Notes under the pieces: generated by a model
Told to the model about the DNA's origin: nothing
Database searches by the model: none
What the model saw: only the letters and a program-made list of their open reading frames with translations
Program-made: the position numbers and the translations under genes
NCBI GenBank assembly: GCA_951799425.1
Contig: OX637397.1
Span: 11,645,064 to 11,709,063, forward strand
From: Ilex aquifolium
Lineage: Eukaryota; Streptophyta; Magnoliopsida; Aquifoliales; Aquifoliaceae
Direction of reading: 5' to 3'
Length of the DNA stretch: 64,000 bases
Part shown: positions 49,641 to 59,543 of the stretch, piece by piece
Layout of the letters: each line of letters opens with the position of its first letter
Position numbering within the stretch: the stretch's first letter is position 1

Positions 49641-49658
49641 TTGGCGCCGTATGTGGGA
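49641..49658 (+). other. Primer-binding site of the Tat element
   Basis: TTTGGCGCCGTATGTGGG begins about two bases after the LTR. TGGCGCCGT...TGTGGGAA primer sites are usual in Tat-lineage elements; the exact tRNA cannot be assigned by eye. Confidence 0.7.
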
Positions 49659-49702
49659 AACGACTAAGTTTCTATTACTCAACCTCTTCACTCGTTGAAT
49701 CC

Positions 49703-51259
49703 ATGGCAATTACTACGAGATCAATGTCTCAACAACCCGGGGACAACAACCCGGTTCACCGGGAGGAGGCTCCACCTCCCCTCGCGCCCTCAGGACCTTC
49801 TGCCATGGCAACTCCCGCCGTCGGACAACAACAACTCTTGCAGACCATGTAGCTGCTGGTAGAACAGAACCAGCAGATCATCCAGTTGATGCTCAACCAA
49901 GGAGGCGTTGCCCCTCACCCTGCAAGAGGAGCACCCTTCCCTCCAGCGGCCGAAAACCAGCAACCCTTCCCTTCTGGGCATCAGGTAGCCCCTCGTTAGG
50001 AGGGCCCTCACCAGAATGCCCCGAGGCCATACCAGGGCGCACCTCGCCCAGCAGTCCCGTCTCAATGCGCAGGGAGTTCACGTGTACCCCCTCCACGTGT
50101 ACCTGCGCAAGAGAACGAAGACGAAGAAAGCCAGTATGGAGACCATGAGAGCCAGTATCTCCATCCGGCTGAGGAGGTCCCCAACCATTGGGATGAAAAG
50201 ATTAAGGAGGTGCAAAACCAACTTGGCGACGCACTCAACCCCATCAAAGCCCAGGCGCTTGAAACCGTGGACTACCTGGTAAGACGCACTGATACTCCTT
50301 TTACTGCTGATATAGTGAATTACCCTCTGCCTTCAAAATTCAAGATGCCCAACATCGAGATTTTCGATGGTACCAAAGACCCCCTCGACCATCTCGACAC
50401 GTACAAGTCCCTCATGCAACTCCACAACGTGCCTGAGGAGATTATGTGCAGAGCCTTCCCGACCACCCTGAAGGGATCTGCTCGCCAGTGGTTCTCCAAA
50501 CTCAGGCCCTCCTCTATTCACTCCTTCGCGGAGCTTAGCAGAGCCTTCGTCTCCCACTTCATCGGGGGGCGACGGCATCAGAAACCAGTAACCCACCTGC
50601 TCACCATCAAGCAGGACAGGGATGAAAGCCTCAGAGACTACCTTGCCCGTTTCAATGAAGAGGTTCTCCAAGTGGAGGAGCCAGATGACAAGGTAACCTT
50701 AGCCGCCTTTATCGTCGGCCTCCGCACCTCCAGCTTCATGTTCTCAGTCCTCAAGAAACCACCCTCTAGCATGCCCGAGTTGCTGTCCAGGGCACAGAAG
50801 TACATGAATGCCGAGGACGTCACCAAGGCCCGCCGAGGTGAGTCCTCCCGAGGAGGGGAGAAGAGGAAGGAAACTCGCGAAGACAGGAGGGAGACTGAAA
50901 ACAAGAGGAAAAAGGCCGACAGAGTGCCTGTGAAGGACCGTCTTGGTCCACTATCTCCGAGAGACCGACAGCCTTTCACACCACTCAATGCCTCAGTGGA
51001 ACACATCTTGTTCCAAATACAGGATGACCCCGCCGTCCGTTGGCCCGGAAAAATGAATTCCGACCCCAAGCGTCGGAATCCTAGCAAGTACTGTCGCTTC
51101 CACCGCGACCATGGCCATGATACAGATGACTGTTTCCAGTTGAAGAAACAGATTGAAGAACTTATTCAACGAGGCCAGCTAAGGCAATATGTTGCTGGTC
51201 GAGGACCAGCTCCACCACACGAGGGACACGAGCGCCAACAGCCCCTCGGTGAGATTTAG
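49703..51259 (+). pseudogene. Tat gag
   Basis: From ATG 49,703 (MAITTRSMSQQ) one frame runs to 51,259, interrupted by TAG at 49,850-49,852 and 49,997-49,999 and closed by TAG 51,257-51,259, after which the same frame continues into pol. The middle holds the Ty3/gypsy gag core (FDGTKDPLDHLDTYKSLM, LKGSARQWFSKL, RDYLARFNEEV). The C-terminus has KYCRFHRDHGHDTDDCFQLK, a zinc-knuckle-like CX2H...C motif of Tat gag. Gag would form the particle that packages the RNA. Stops prevent full-length product. Confidence 0.88.
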
Positions 51260-54200
51260 ACCATCGCAGGGGGGTTAGGAGGAGGAGGTAACTCTAACTC
51301 CGCCAGGAAGGCGCACGCCAGGAAAACCAAGCAGGTAGAGTCATATGACTCTTGCCCAATGAAGACACCCCGACATGGGGAAGAGGAGGTCATTACTTTC
51401 TCAGACAGAGACCTTGAGGGGGTCCAAGCTCCACATGATGACCCTCTAGTCCTAACCTTGATGGTGGCCAACTACCAGGTAAGGAGAGTCCTTGTTGATA
51501 GTGGCAGCTCCGCCGACATCCTGTTTGCCACAGCCTACGACAGCCTTCACCTTGGCAGAGAGAGACTACAACCAGTCAGGACTCCTTTGGTTGGCTTCTT
51601 AGGAGAAAGAGTCCAACCCTTGGGATCTATCACCCTGCCTGTCACAGCAGAGACTGCTCCAAGGAGTTATACTATCATGGTAAATTTTCTTGTACTTGAT
51701 TGCCCTTCTGCATATAATATCATTCTTGGACGCCCTGCCCTCAATGCTCTAAGGACAGTGCCATCTACCTACCACCTTCTCCTCCGTTTCCCAACCTCTA
51801 GTGGGATTGGGGAGATAAGAGGAGATCAGGTCTCAGCCAGAGAGTGCTATGTGGCCTCTATGAGGGCTAAGAGACCTCACGAGACTCTCCAAGTCGAAGT
51901 GCTCGACCCCAGAGATGACAACACCTTGGAAAGAGGTGAACCGGCAGAAGAACTCCAGCCAGTAGTACTCGACGACAGCCTCCTAGAGAGGAAGGTCTAC
52001 ATAGGCTCCTCACTCTCCCAGGAGCTGGCGTCTGCCTTAGTGGACTTTCTCAAGCAGAACACAGACGTCTTTGCCTGGTCCCACGAAGACTTGGAGGGCA
52101 TTGACTCTGAGGTGGCCACCCACCGACTCAACGTTGACCCCAAATACAAGCCTATCCGCCAAAAATTGAGAACTATAAGCACTGAAAGGGGGCAAGCTAT
52201 GGAGAAAGAAGTAAACAAGTTGCTGGTGAATGGATCAGTGAGGGAGGTAGCCTACCCAGACTGGCTGTCCAACGTGGTAATGGTAACCAAGACCAATGGG
52301 AAGTGGCGCCTCTGTGTGGACTTCACAGAGCTCAACAAAGCCTGTCCCAAAGACAGCTACCCTCTCCCCCGCATCGACCTCCTCATCGACGCCACTGCGG
52401 GGCACGAGCTACTAAGTTTTCTGGATGCCTACTCTGGGTACAACCAGATCAGCATGTTCCCCCCTGATCAGGAGAAGACCTCATTCATCACCCCGAGAGG
52501 CACTTACTGTTATAGAGTGATGCCTTTCGGACTCAAGAACGCCGGAGCCACATACCAACGCCTCGTTAACAGGATGTTCGAAAGCCAGATTGGGAAGACC
52601 ATGGAGGTTTATGTTGACGACATGCTAGTGAAGAGCATAGCTGCAGTAGACCATGTAGCACATCTCCAGGAGACCTTCAAAGTGTTGAGAGCCTACAGGA
52701 TGAAGCTGAACCCTGAAAAGTGTGCCTTCGGCGTCAGCTCAGGAAAGTTCTTGGGCTTCATGGTCCATAAGGGGGGAATAGAGGCAAACCCAGACAAAAT
52801 CAGAGCTGTATTGGAGATGAAGTCCCCTGCATCCACCAAGGAGGTCCAACGCCTTAATGGGAGAATAGCAGCCCTTAATAGGTTCGTTTCTAAGTCCGCT
52901 GATAAATGTTTTCCCTTCTTTAAGATACTCTGCAGATCCTTCCAGTGGGGCCCAGACGCTGAGGAAGCCTTCCAGAAGCTCAAAGCCTACCTGGCCACAC
53001 CACCACTGCTCTCCCATGCACTACTAGGAGAGAAACTGTACCTTTACCTCTCCTCCTCACCGTCTGCCGTAAGCTCCGTCCTCATCAGAGATGATGAGGG
53101 CACCCAGAAACCCGTCTACTATGTGAGTAGAGCCTACCGAGGGGCAGAGGTAAGGTACACGGAGTTAGAAAAATTGGCCCTTGCCCTCGTCACCGCAGCC
53201 AGACGCCTGCGACCCTACTTTCAGGGCCACACCATCATGGTAGTCACGGATCAACCACTTAAAAGAATTTTGGAAAAGCCTGACATCTCTGGTAGGTTGC
53301 TCAAATGGGCGGTGGAGTTGAGTGAATTCGATGTGCAGTACCAACCAAGGGTTGCCATCAAAGCACAAACACTCGCAGACTTCATTGCCGAGTCCACTCC
53401 ATCGCATGAGCCTGAAGAGGGGACATCGGAGGCCTCAGCACCCACCTACATGGTACACACTGACTCCATCCTCCAAGAGACTAGTTTAAATGTATTTGAC
53501 GAAGAAATCCATGCACCAGAGGCGAAGCTGGACGCAACCCCACAGCCTGAGCAGCCCGGGGCACCGCCCACCTTGCCATGGGCGCCGCCCACCTTGCCTC
53601 CCTCACCTTGGGCGTCGCCCACCTTGCCTAAGGCCCTGCCCACCTTGCCTCCCTCACCTTGGGCGCCTCCCACCCTACCTAAGACGTCACCTTCAATGCC
53701 CACCACATGTTGGAAGCTCTATGTTGATGGGTCCTCCACCAACGAGGGTGGCGGAGCCGGACTAGTATTGATCAGTCCACAAGGCACTCCATTGAAGTAT
53801 GCTGTCTCCCTCCACTTTACCACCTCAAATAATCAGGCTGAGTACGAGGCCCTCGTATCCGGCTTGAAGTTGGCGTTGGAGACGGAGGTCCTCTACTTGA
53901 CAGCCTACAGTGACTCTCAGTTCGTAGTCAACCAGGTGAGGGGGCACTTTGAACAAAAGAGGAAAGAATGCAAGAGTACCTCTCAATGGCCCAGGCCCTT
54001 CTCACAAAGTTTGCTTACTTCAACATCCACCACCTGCCTCGAGAAGAGAACGCTATGGCAGACGCCCTCGCCAAGTTCGCCTCTGCTAATGTTCTCATGG
54101 GCCCTGCACTGACAGGCCATCAGTTTGAGCCTAGTATCACCAAGGCAGTAGAAAACAAGGTCCACTGCGTATCCTCGGAGCCTAACTGGATGACTCCTAT

Positions 54201-55422
54201 CCGAACTTACCTAGAGGAGGGTGCTCTCCCAGATAGCCCGGTGGAGGCCAGGAAGCTCAGGATGAGAGCATCCAGGTATGTCATCCTACAGGACACCCTC
54301 TACAAGAAAAGTCATTCTCTCCCACTGCTTCGATGTCTCACTCCCGAGGAGGCAGACTACGCCATGAGAGAGATACATGAGGGAATATGCGGAAATCATT
54401 TAGGAGGGCGTACCTTGGCTCAAAAAGCAGTTAGGCAGGGATACTATTGGCCTACCATGATCCGAGACACCCGAGATTTTGTCAGGAGATGCGACAAGTG
54501 CCAACGTTTTGCGACCGTGCCCAGACAGCCACCCGAAGAGCTCACCACCATCCAGAGCCCATGGCCTTTCTCCATGTGGGGGATCGACATCCTAGGTCCC
54601 CTCCCTATGAGTAGAGGCCAGTGCAAGTTTATAGTCGTGGCCATCGACTACTTCACTAAGTGGGCAGAGACTGAAGCCTTAGCCAGAATCACAGACCAAA
54701 AAATAAAAGACTTCATATGGAGGAGTCTAGTCTGTCGTTTTGGAATACCGCATGCCATCGTAAGTGACAACGCCAAGCAGTTTGATAACAAGCTCCTAAA
54801 TAGTTTCTGTGCAGACCTACAGATCAAACAACCACACTCCAGCGCCGCCCATCCACAAGCAAACGGGCAAGCAGAGGTCACTGTCAGGACCATCCTCCGC
54901 AACTTGAAAGCCAGATTGGAGACTGCAAAAGGGAAGTGGGTAGATGAACTCCCAAGAGTACTATGGGCATATCGGACCACACCAAGAAGTCCTACGGGTG
55001 AGACCCCTTTTTCTCTCACCTATGGGACAGAGGCAGTGATACCCGTTGAAATCGGGGTACACTCCCTTAGGGTCCAGCATCATGACCTTACCAGTAATGA
55101 AGAGGACCTCCGCATCAGCCTCGACTTGGTGGAGGAGGAGAGGGAGATAGCCATGCTCAGAAACGCATAGTACAAGCGTCGCATGACCAAGTACTACAAC
55201 TCGAGGGTGAAGCCTCGGTCTTTCTTACCCGGGGACCTTGTCCTATAAAAGGTCATCCTATCCACCAAAGACTCCCGAGAAGGAAAGCTAGGACCCAACT
55301 GGGAAGGACCCTATACAGTCACGGACGTAGTAAGACTAGGTACCTATAGAATCCGGAATTTCGAAGGAAAGGTCCTGGCCCATCCATGGAATGCGGAACA
55401 CCTAAAGAAATACTACCAGTAG
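51260..55422 (+). pseudogene. Tat pol: protease, RT, RNase H, second RNase H, integrase
   Basis: Continues gag in frame. Order: protease VLVDSGSSADILF (about 51,490); RT with LCVDFTELNKACPKD and YVDDMLVK (52,610); first RNase H (VVTDQPLKRIL, about 53,235); a Pro-rich linker made of a GC-rich minisatellite (53,560-53,700); and a second RNase H (KLYVDGSSTNEGGGAGLV, 53,714; SDSQFVVNQV). A one-base loss near 53,965 shifts the frame, after which integrase follows (EGICGNHLGG, CDKCQRF; GIDILGPLP; VSDNAKQFDN; ANGQAEVTV). The C-terminal part has TAG 55,168-55,170 and TAA 55,246-55,248 before the natural end at 55,422. No chromodomain is present. Identity is certain; the copy is dead. Confidence 0.92.
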
Positions 55423-55649
55423 CTGGGGGCAGTGAGTCATGAGTTGGTGACCACCATCTAGGATATTTTACCTTGTATATTGATTTTTTGTGTTAGTCAA
55501 TTTCCTTCAAGCATTTACTTTGAACAATGAAATAAAATTCTCCATGTTTTCTCAAAAAAGGGGTTGTATTCCATTCAAATCCATGAACTTTTTACAAAAG
55601 GTGACACATATCCTGCCAACGGAACAAAAAAGGCAAAGGCACCACACTC

Positions 55650-58259
55650 CTACCGGCTCTCACTACCTCCACTCACGTAATCTTCATCATCACTATCGGG
55701 GGCCTCATGAGGATGAAAGAGGGTGAAGTCATTATAAGGATATGCTACTGTGACTTTCCTCCTAAGCTCCTCGTAGCCATCAATGAAAGCACCAGCCCTG
55801 TCTCTGTCACCGGCATCTCTCTGAGCCTCTGCCTAGGTAGCCCTCTCAAGTGCTACACGAAGGTCAGCCTCAAGTTGAGCAGTCCTCACATGCGCCTGCC
55901 TCAACTCCTCAGCGGCATCCTCTCGTGTCTGCCTCAGCTACTTCACGGCATCCTCTCGTGCCTGCCGTGCTAGCTCCGCGGCATCCTCTCGTGCCTGCCG
56001 CTCAATCCCAAGCTGCACCTCAGCAGCTTCACGTGCCTGCCTCTCCTTCACTTGGCCACTGATAGCCTCCTCAATCTTCAGGGTGTTGTCAAATAAACAA
56101 GGCAAGACAGCTGCCACCTGCAAACGTTCAAAGGAAGAGGTCAGAGACTAAGTCAAAAAATATGCAGAGAAAGTCAAGATATGAAGAAGGGGTATGGGAC
56201 ATACCAATGCGAAGCCCTCTACAGTAGCGTTGACTACACCAACTGGACCTCGTGAAGCGACCTCCTGAGCATCTGAGTAACTCACAAAGTCACAAAACCT
56301 CTCTCTGGCCAGAGCTACGTCCTGCAGCATGGACACCGAGGCACCACCCGGAGCAGGGCGACTCGGCAAGCTCTCAGGCTTAGCTGAAGATGGTGTCATA
56401 ACCTCGGCCCCGGCACTGGAGCTACTCCTCGGGGGTGAGAAGCCATCAAAAGGGGAAGGAGGAGCATCATCAACCTCGGCCTCCAGAGGACCAACCTATC
56501 CAATGGACCCCGGCCGAGGAGAGCAGGGGGCATTAGTTCTCGCTCTCTTGGAAGGAGGAGCAGGAGGAGGTGCCACCCTAGAAGAAGTAACTTCCACTAC
56601 TAGGGACCTATCAATGGATGAACCTGCAGACACAGTATAAGATAAAAGTCTACAACATCATGCTTTAACAAGGGAAGTCACGTACCTCTTTTCCCCGGCT
56701 TGGAAGGAGCTGTAGAAACACCAGCCGCTGACATGATCTCCGAAAAATCTGTCGTTGGATTGCCACGAACCGTCTCGAGCAATCTCTCTTGTTCTGGGGA
56801 TAGGGTTGGCGGAGCTGTAAAAAGACAGTGCACCATATAAGAAGAATACGCGTGGCAAGCAAGACAAGTTAAAGGTAAAAACTTTCACCTTGTCTGGTCT
56901 TAGGGACTGTATCCCATCGGGTAGGAACCTTGCCGCGATCGGACTCAGAAGCCCACTCGCCTCCAGCAAAGAAGAACCTCATCTTCCACTTGTGGTGGTT
57001 GGATATAAGCCCGGTAATACACTTCCCCGATCTTGGGGCAAAGCGGTACCACCCCCGGTGGGATGCAGGATTCTCATGAAGGGCATATACAGATAAAAAT
57101 TCCTCGAACGGAGGGGGGACGGAGTCAGGATGCACTAACCGCCATAAAGCAAAGAATGCGCACATCACCCTCCAACCGTTGGGAGCCAGTCTCCCCGGAA
57201 CCAGCGACAAATGCTCAAGAACCCGACATATTGGCCCCGGGATAGGAAACCGTAAGCCCGCCTCCAGCATGCCCTCGTAAACAACTATCTCGCCCAGGGA
57301 GTCACAGCACGCAGACTCATCGGCCTCGGCACGACGACAAGTCACACAGGGCGGGATGCGATATGAAAACACTATGGCAGCTATATCATCCCCACGATTA
57401 TACAAGCTAAGTATAGAAGCTACCTTGGAAGCCTTGTCTGTCTCAGCGCTCGGACCTCTGTCTGAGTCCTCAGCAACCTCCTTCTCGACTGGATAAACAC
57501 CCATGAAAGCAAGTTCAAGCCATTGCTAAAGTAGTTAACTGTATAAACAAGAGAGGGAAGAGAATGATGAAAAAGCATACCTCGAGAGCTCGTGTTGTCC
57601 AGATCACTGAGTGGCCGCTTCCTGGCACTACGAAGAAGAGACTGAGCCCCGCCTCGGGCACCGCCTAGAGCAACGTGGGCGCCGCCTGAGGCACCTAGAC
57701 CGCCCCCAGTCTCATTGGTGGATCCCCTTGGCTCTTTTGAAGATCCTCTTTGCTGCTCCCCGGCACCCCGAGTCACTCCCGCTGCGCCAAAAGGATTGAT
57801 GGAAGGCTTTTTGCTTGTACCCAGCGGACTACTAATAGTGCCGAACGGTTTGTCACTAGCTACCGAGGCCACCCCAAAACCACCACGAGGAGATGCACCC
57901 AGAAAACCGGAGCTCGAAAATAAAGCATCCAAGGAAGCGCCGCCCAGGGGGGCGCCGCCTAGGGGGGCGTCGGCCAGGGCCTGGGCACTGTCCAGGGGGG
58001 CGCCCACCTCGCCTCCTTCGCCATGGGTGATGACTGCCTCACCTCCCTCGCCATGGGTGATGACTGCCTCGCCTCCTTCGCCATGGGTGATGACTGCCTC
58101 GCCTCCTTCGCCATGGGTGATGACTGCCTCACCGCCCTCTTTGGAGCCAACATGGGCGCCGCCCACTTTGGCACTCCCACCATGGGCGTCGCCCGTAGCA
58201 CCAAGGCCACAAGCCCTCTTTTGCTTCACCGCCAATGCCTTGGAGCTCCTAGTTTCCAT
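55650..58259 (-). pseudogene. Antisense five-exon gene of the Tat element (gypsy-type 'transposase' aORF)
   Basis: Read on the minus strand from ATG 58,259. Exons are 58,259-57,581, 57,488-56,889, 56,814-56,686, 56,623-56,205 and 56,117-55,650; each of the first three introns shows GT...AG, is 62-92 bp and keeps phase, and intron 4 is 87 bp. The joined length is 2,295 nt (765 codons). Exon 1 is low-complexity with a 10-residue repeat. Exon 2 carries the conserved core (DDIAAIVFSYRIPP, YEGMLEAGLRFPIP, LAPNGWRVMCAFFALWR), as in the plant 'putative gypsy type transposon' domain (Transposase_28). Exon 5 is an Arg/Glu/Ala coiled coil ending in an acidic tail. In-frame TAGs lie at 56,498-56,496, 55,940-55,938 and 55,835-55,833. 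Antisense extra ORFs are known in Tat elements; their function is not established. Confidence 0.8.
58020..58141 (-). repeat. 30-bp minisatellite, four units, in exon 1 of the antisense gene
   Basis: Four near-identical 30-bp units (CCATGGGTGATGACTGCCTC core) encode the ten-residue repeat GEGGEAVITH on the minus strand. The length is a multiple of three, so the frame is kept. Confidence 0.9.
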
Positions 58260-58327
58260 GAGGATTGAAGAGAAAGACTAAGGAAAAAAATGGTGGAGTA
58301 TGAGTGAACAGTAGCCTTGAAGGCCCT

Positions 58328-58445
58328 TTAAATAGAATAAGCCAAGCTTCTTGAAGAAGTCTTGACAAAGCTTCTAAGGGAAGCTTGGTAGGCAAAGCTT
58401 CTTGAAGAAGCTTGGTGGTTTAGCTTCTTGAGGAAGCTTGGAGGA
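58328..58445 (-). promoter_or_regulatory. Candidate promoter of the antisense gene: TATA box and HSE-like palindromes
   Basis: On the minus strand TATTTAAAG (58,335-58,327) lies about 70 bases before the ATG. Just upstream are three palindromic words of GCTTCTTGAAGAAGC type (58,346-58,359; 58,396-58,413; 58,422-58,438 with one change). Each contains TTCnnGAA, the core two-unit spacing of a heat shock element. Regulation by heat is inferred only. Confidence 0.5.
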
Positions 58446-58498
58446 ACACCTTTGTCAAAGAAAGCCTCAAGAAATGAAGAAGTATGAGCAGTGACCTC

Positions 58499-58506
58499 TA
58501 TTTATA
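58499..58506 (-). promoter_or_regulatory. Second TATA box upstream of the antisense gene
   Basis: TATAAATA on the minus strand. The 30 bases after it (GTCACTGCTCATACTTC) resemble those after the nearer TATA box (GCTACTGTTCACTCATACTC), suggesting the promoter module was duplicated. Confidence 0.4.
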
Positions 58507-58673
58507 AACAAAGAAGCTGTAAAAAAAAAAAAAAAAAAGAAATTTTTTTCGACACCGATAAGTCTGTCGGCTCCCGAAGACGAAGGAGTTTCGTGGGGAG
58601 CGAGGAAAGGCCTACCCGAGCAAAGCCAGAGTACATGCCCACAACCTTTTCCTCTCATAGAAGTCAGAAGCTT

Positions 58674-58690
58674 GGAGCATGGGGGGAAAA
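58674..58690 (+). other. Polypurine tract of the Tat element
   Basis: GGAGCATGGGGGGAAAA directly precedes the 3' LTR and would prime plus-strand DNA synthesis. Confidence 0.85.
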
Positions 58691-59538
58691 TGACGAGTCC
58701 GAAATTGACTGGGCCGAGCCCAATTTAAGCGGACCAAGAAAGCCCAAAGAAAATCCCGGAGTTGAATAGCCCAAATCACAGAGGGCATAAAGGGAAACCA
58801 AAAGTACGGCTGCAAATCGATACGGAGCACAAAATCTAAGCCCATGGACCAAGGGGGCGACCACCCATGAGAGGCACCTTGGCCACGCCCAAGGGGGCGC
58901 CTAGGAGGCTGGCCACGCCCAAGTGGGCGCCCCCCATGGGGGCGCCTGCCCAGTCTTGGTCTCCTCCTCCCTTGCCTCCTTATTCCAACGAAGCCTTCTA
59001 CGACTCAAGCCTAGCCCACTCCAAATCAAGCTTAGTCCATCTCAGGACCACCTCCGACGGAATAGGGGCACGAGGGAGAAAATATCGGGATACGCACCGG
59101 AGATCAAATCCTACCATACTTGTACTTACCAAAGTGGTGGAATCCTACCATAACTACACTTACCAAAATAGTGGTGACCGCCTCAACTCACCGCCTTAGT
59201 AAACCTATATAATGTAAGCTCTCTCCACTTGGAGAGGCATCTCATGCTCTACACGCACCACACCTCCTATACCTCTACACATTGCTCCTCCTCTCCCAAA
59301 GCTCTGTAACACTCCGGTGACTCTTATTCATTAATAAAGAACACCGGCCACCGCTGCCATTCCAGAGAGTGGACGTAGGTCTTCCGAGGCCGAACCACTA
59401 TAACCCTCTTGTGTCGATCTGTGGTTTATTGCTTTGAGTTTTGTTGATCACCATTAATTACTTGTTAATTGCTCATTAAACACACCCGTTGATATTCTTG
59501 ACTGTTGATCTTGCACAAGACGATTTTGTGCATCATCA
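58691..59538 (+). mobile_element. 3' LTR of the Tat element
   Basis: 848 bp, starting TGACGAGTCCG and ending GTGCATCATCA. It matches the 5' LTR with about 15-17 substitutions and fewer copies of the GC-rich repeat. It carries the same TATA (TATATAA) and AATAAA signals. Confidence 0.93.
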
Positions 59539-59543
59539 ATAAT

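Larger units (their letters stand above)
48736..59538 (+). mobile_element. Complete Tat-lineage Ty3/gypsy retrotransposon, 10.8 kb
   Basis: Two LTRs (48,736-49,638; 58,691-59,538) enclose gag-pol on the plus strand and a spliced gene on the minus strand. Both sides carry the target duplication ATAAT (48,731-48,735 and 59,539-59,543), and the flanks join to restore the local repeat (ACATAATAATTATAACGTAG). A polypurine tract (GGAGCATGGGGGGAAAA) precedes the 3' LTR at 58,674-58,690. Tat assignment rests on the gag type, the second (archaeal-type) RNase H in pol, no chromodomain, and the antisense extra ORF between pol and 3' LTR. Multiple stops and a frameshift make this copy inactive. LTR divergence is about 2% by eye, aside from indels. 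Confidence 0.93.

Noticed and set aside
50333..51087. Minus-strand ORFs over the Tat gag
   Set aside because: Shadows of the gag reading frame, with no conserved motif.
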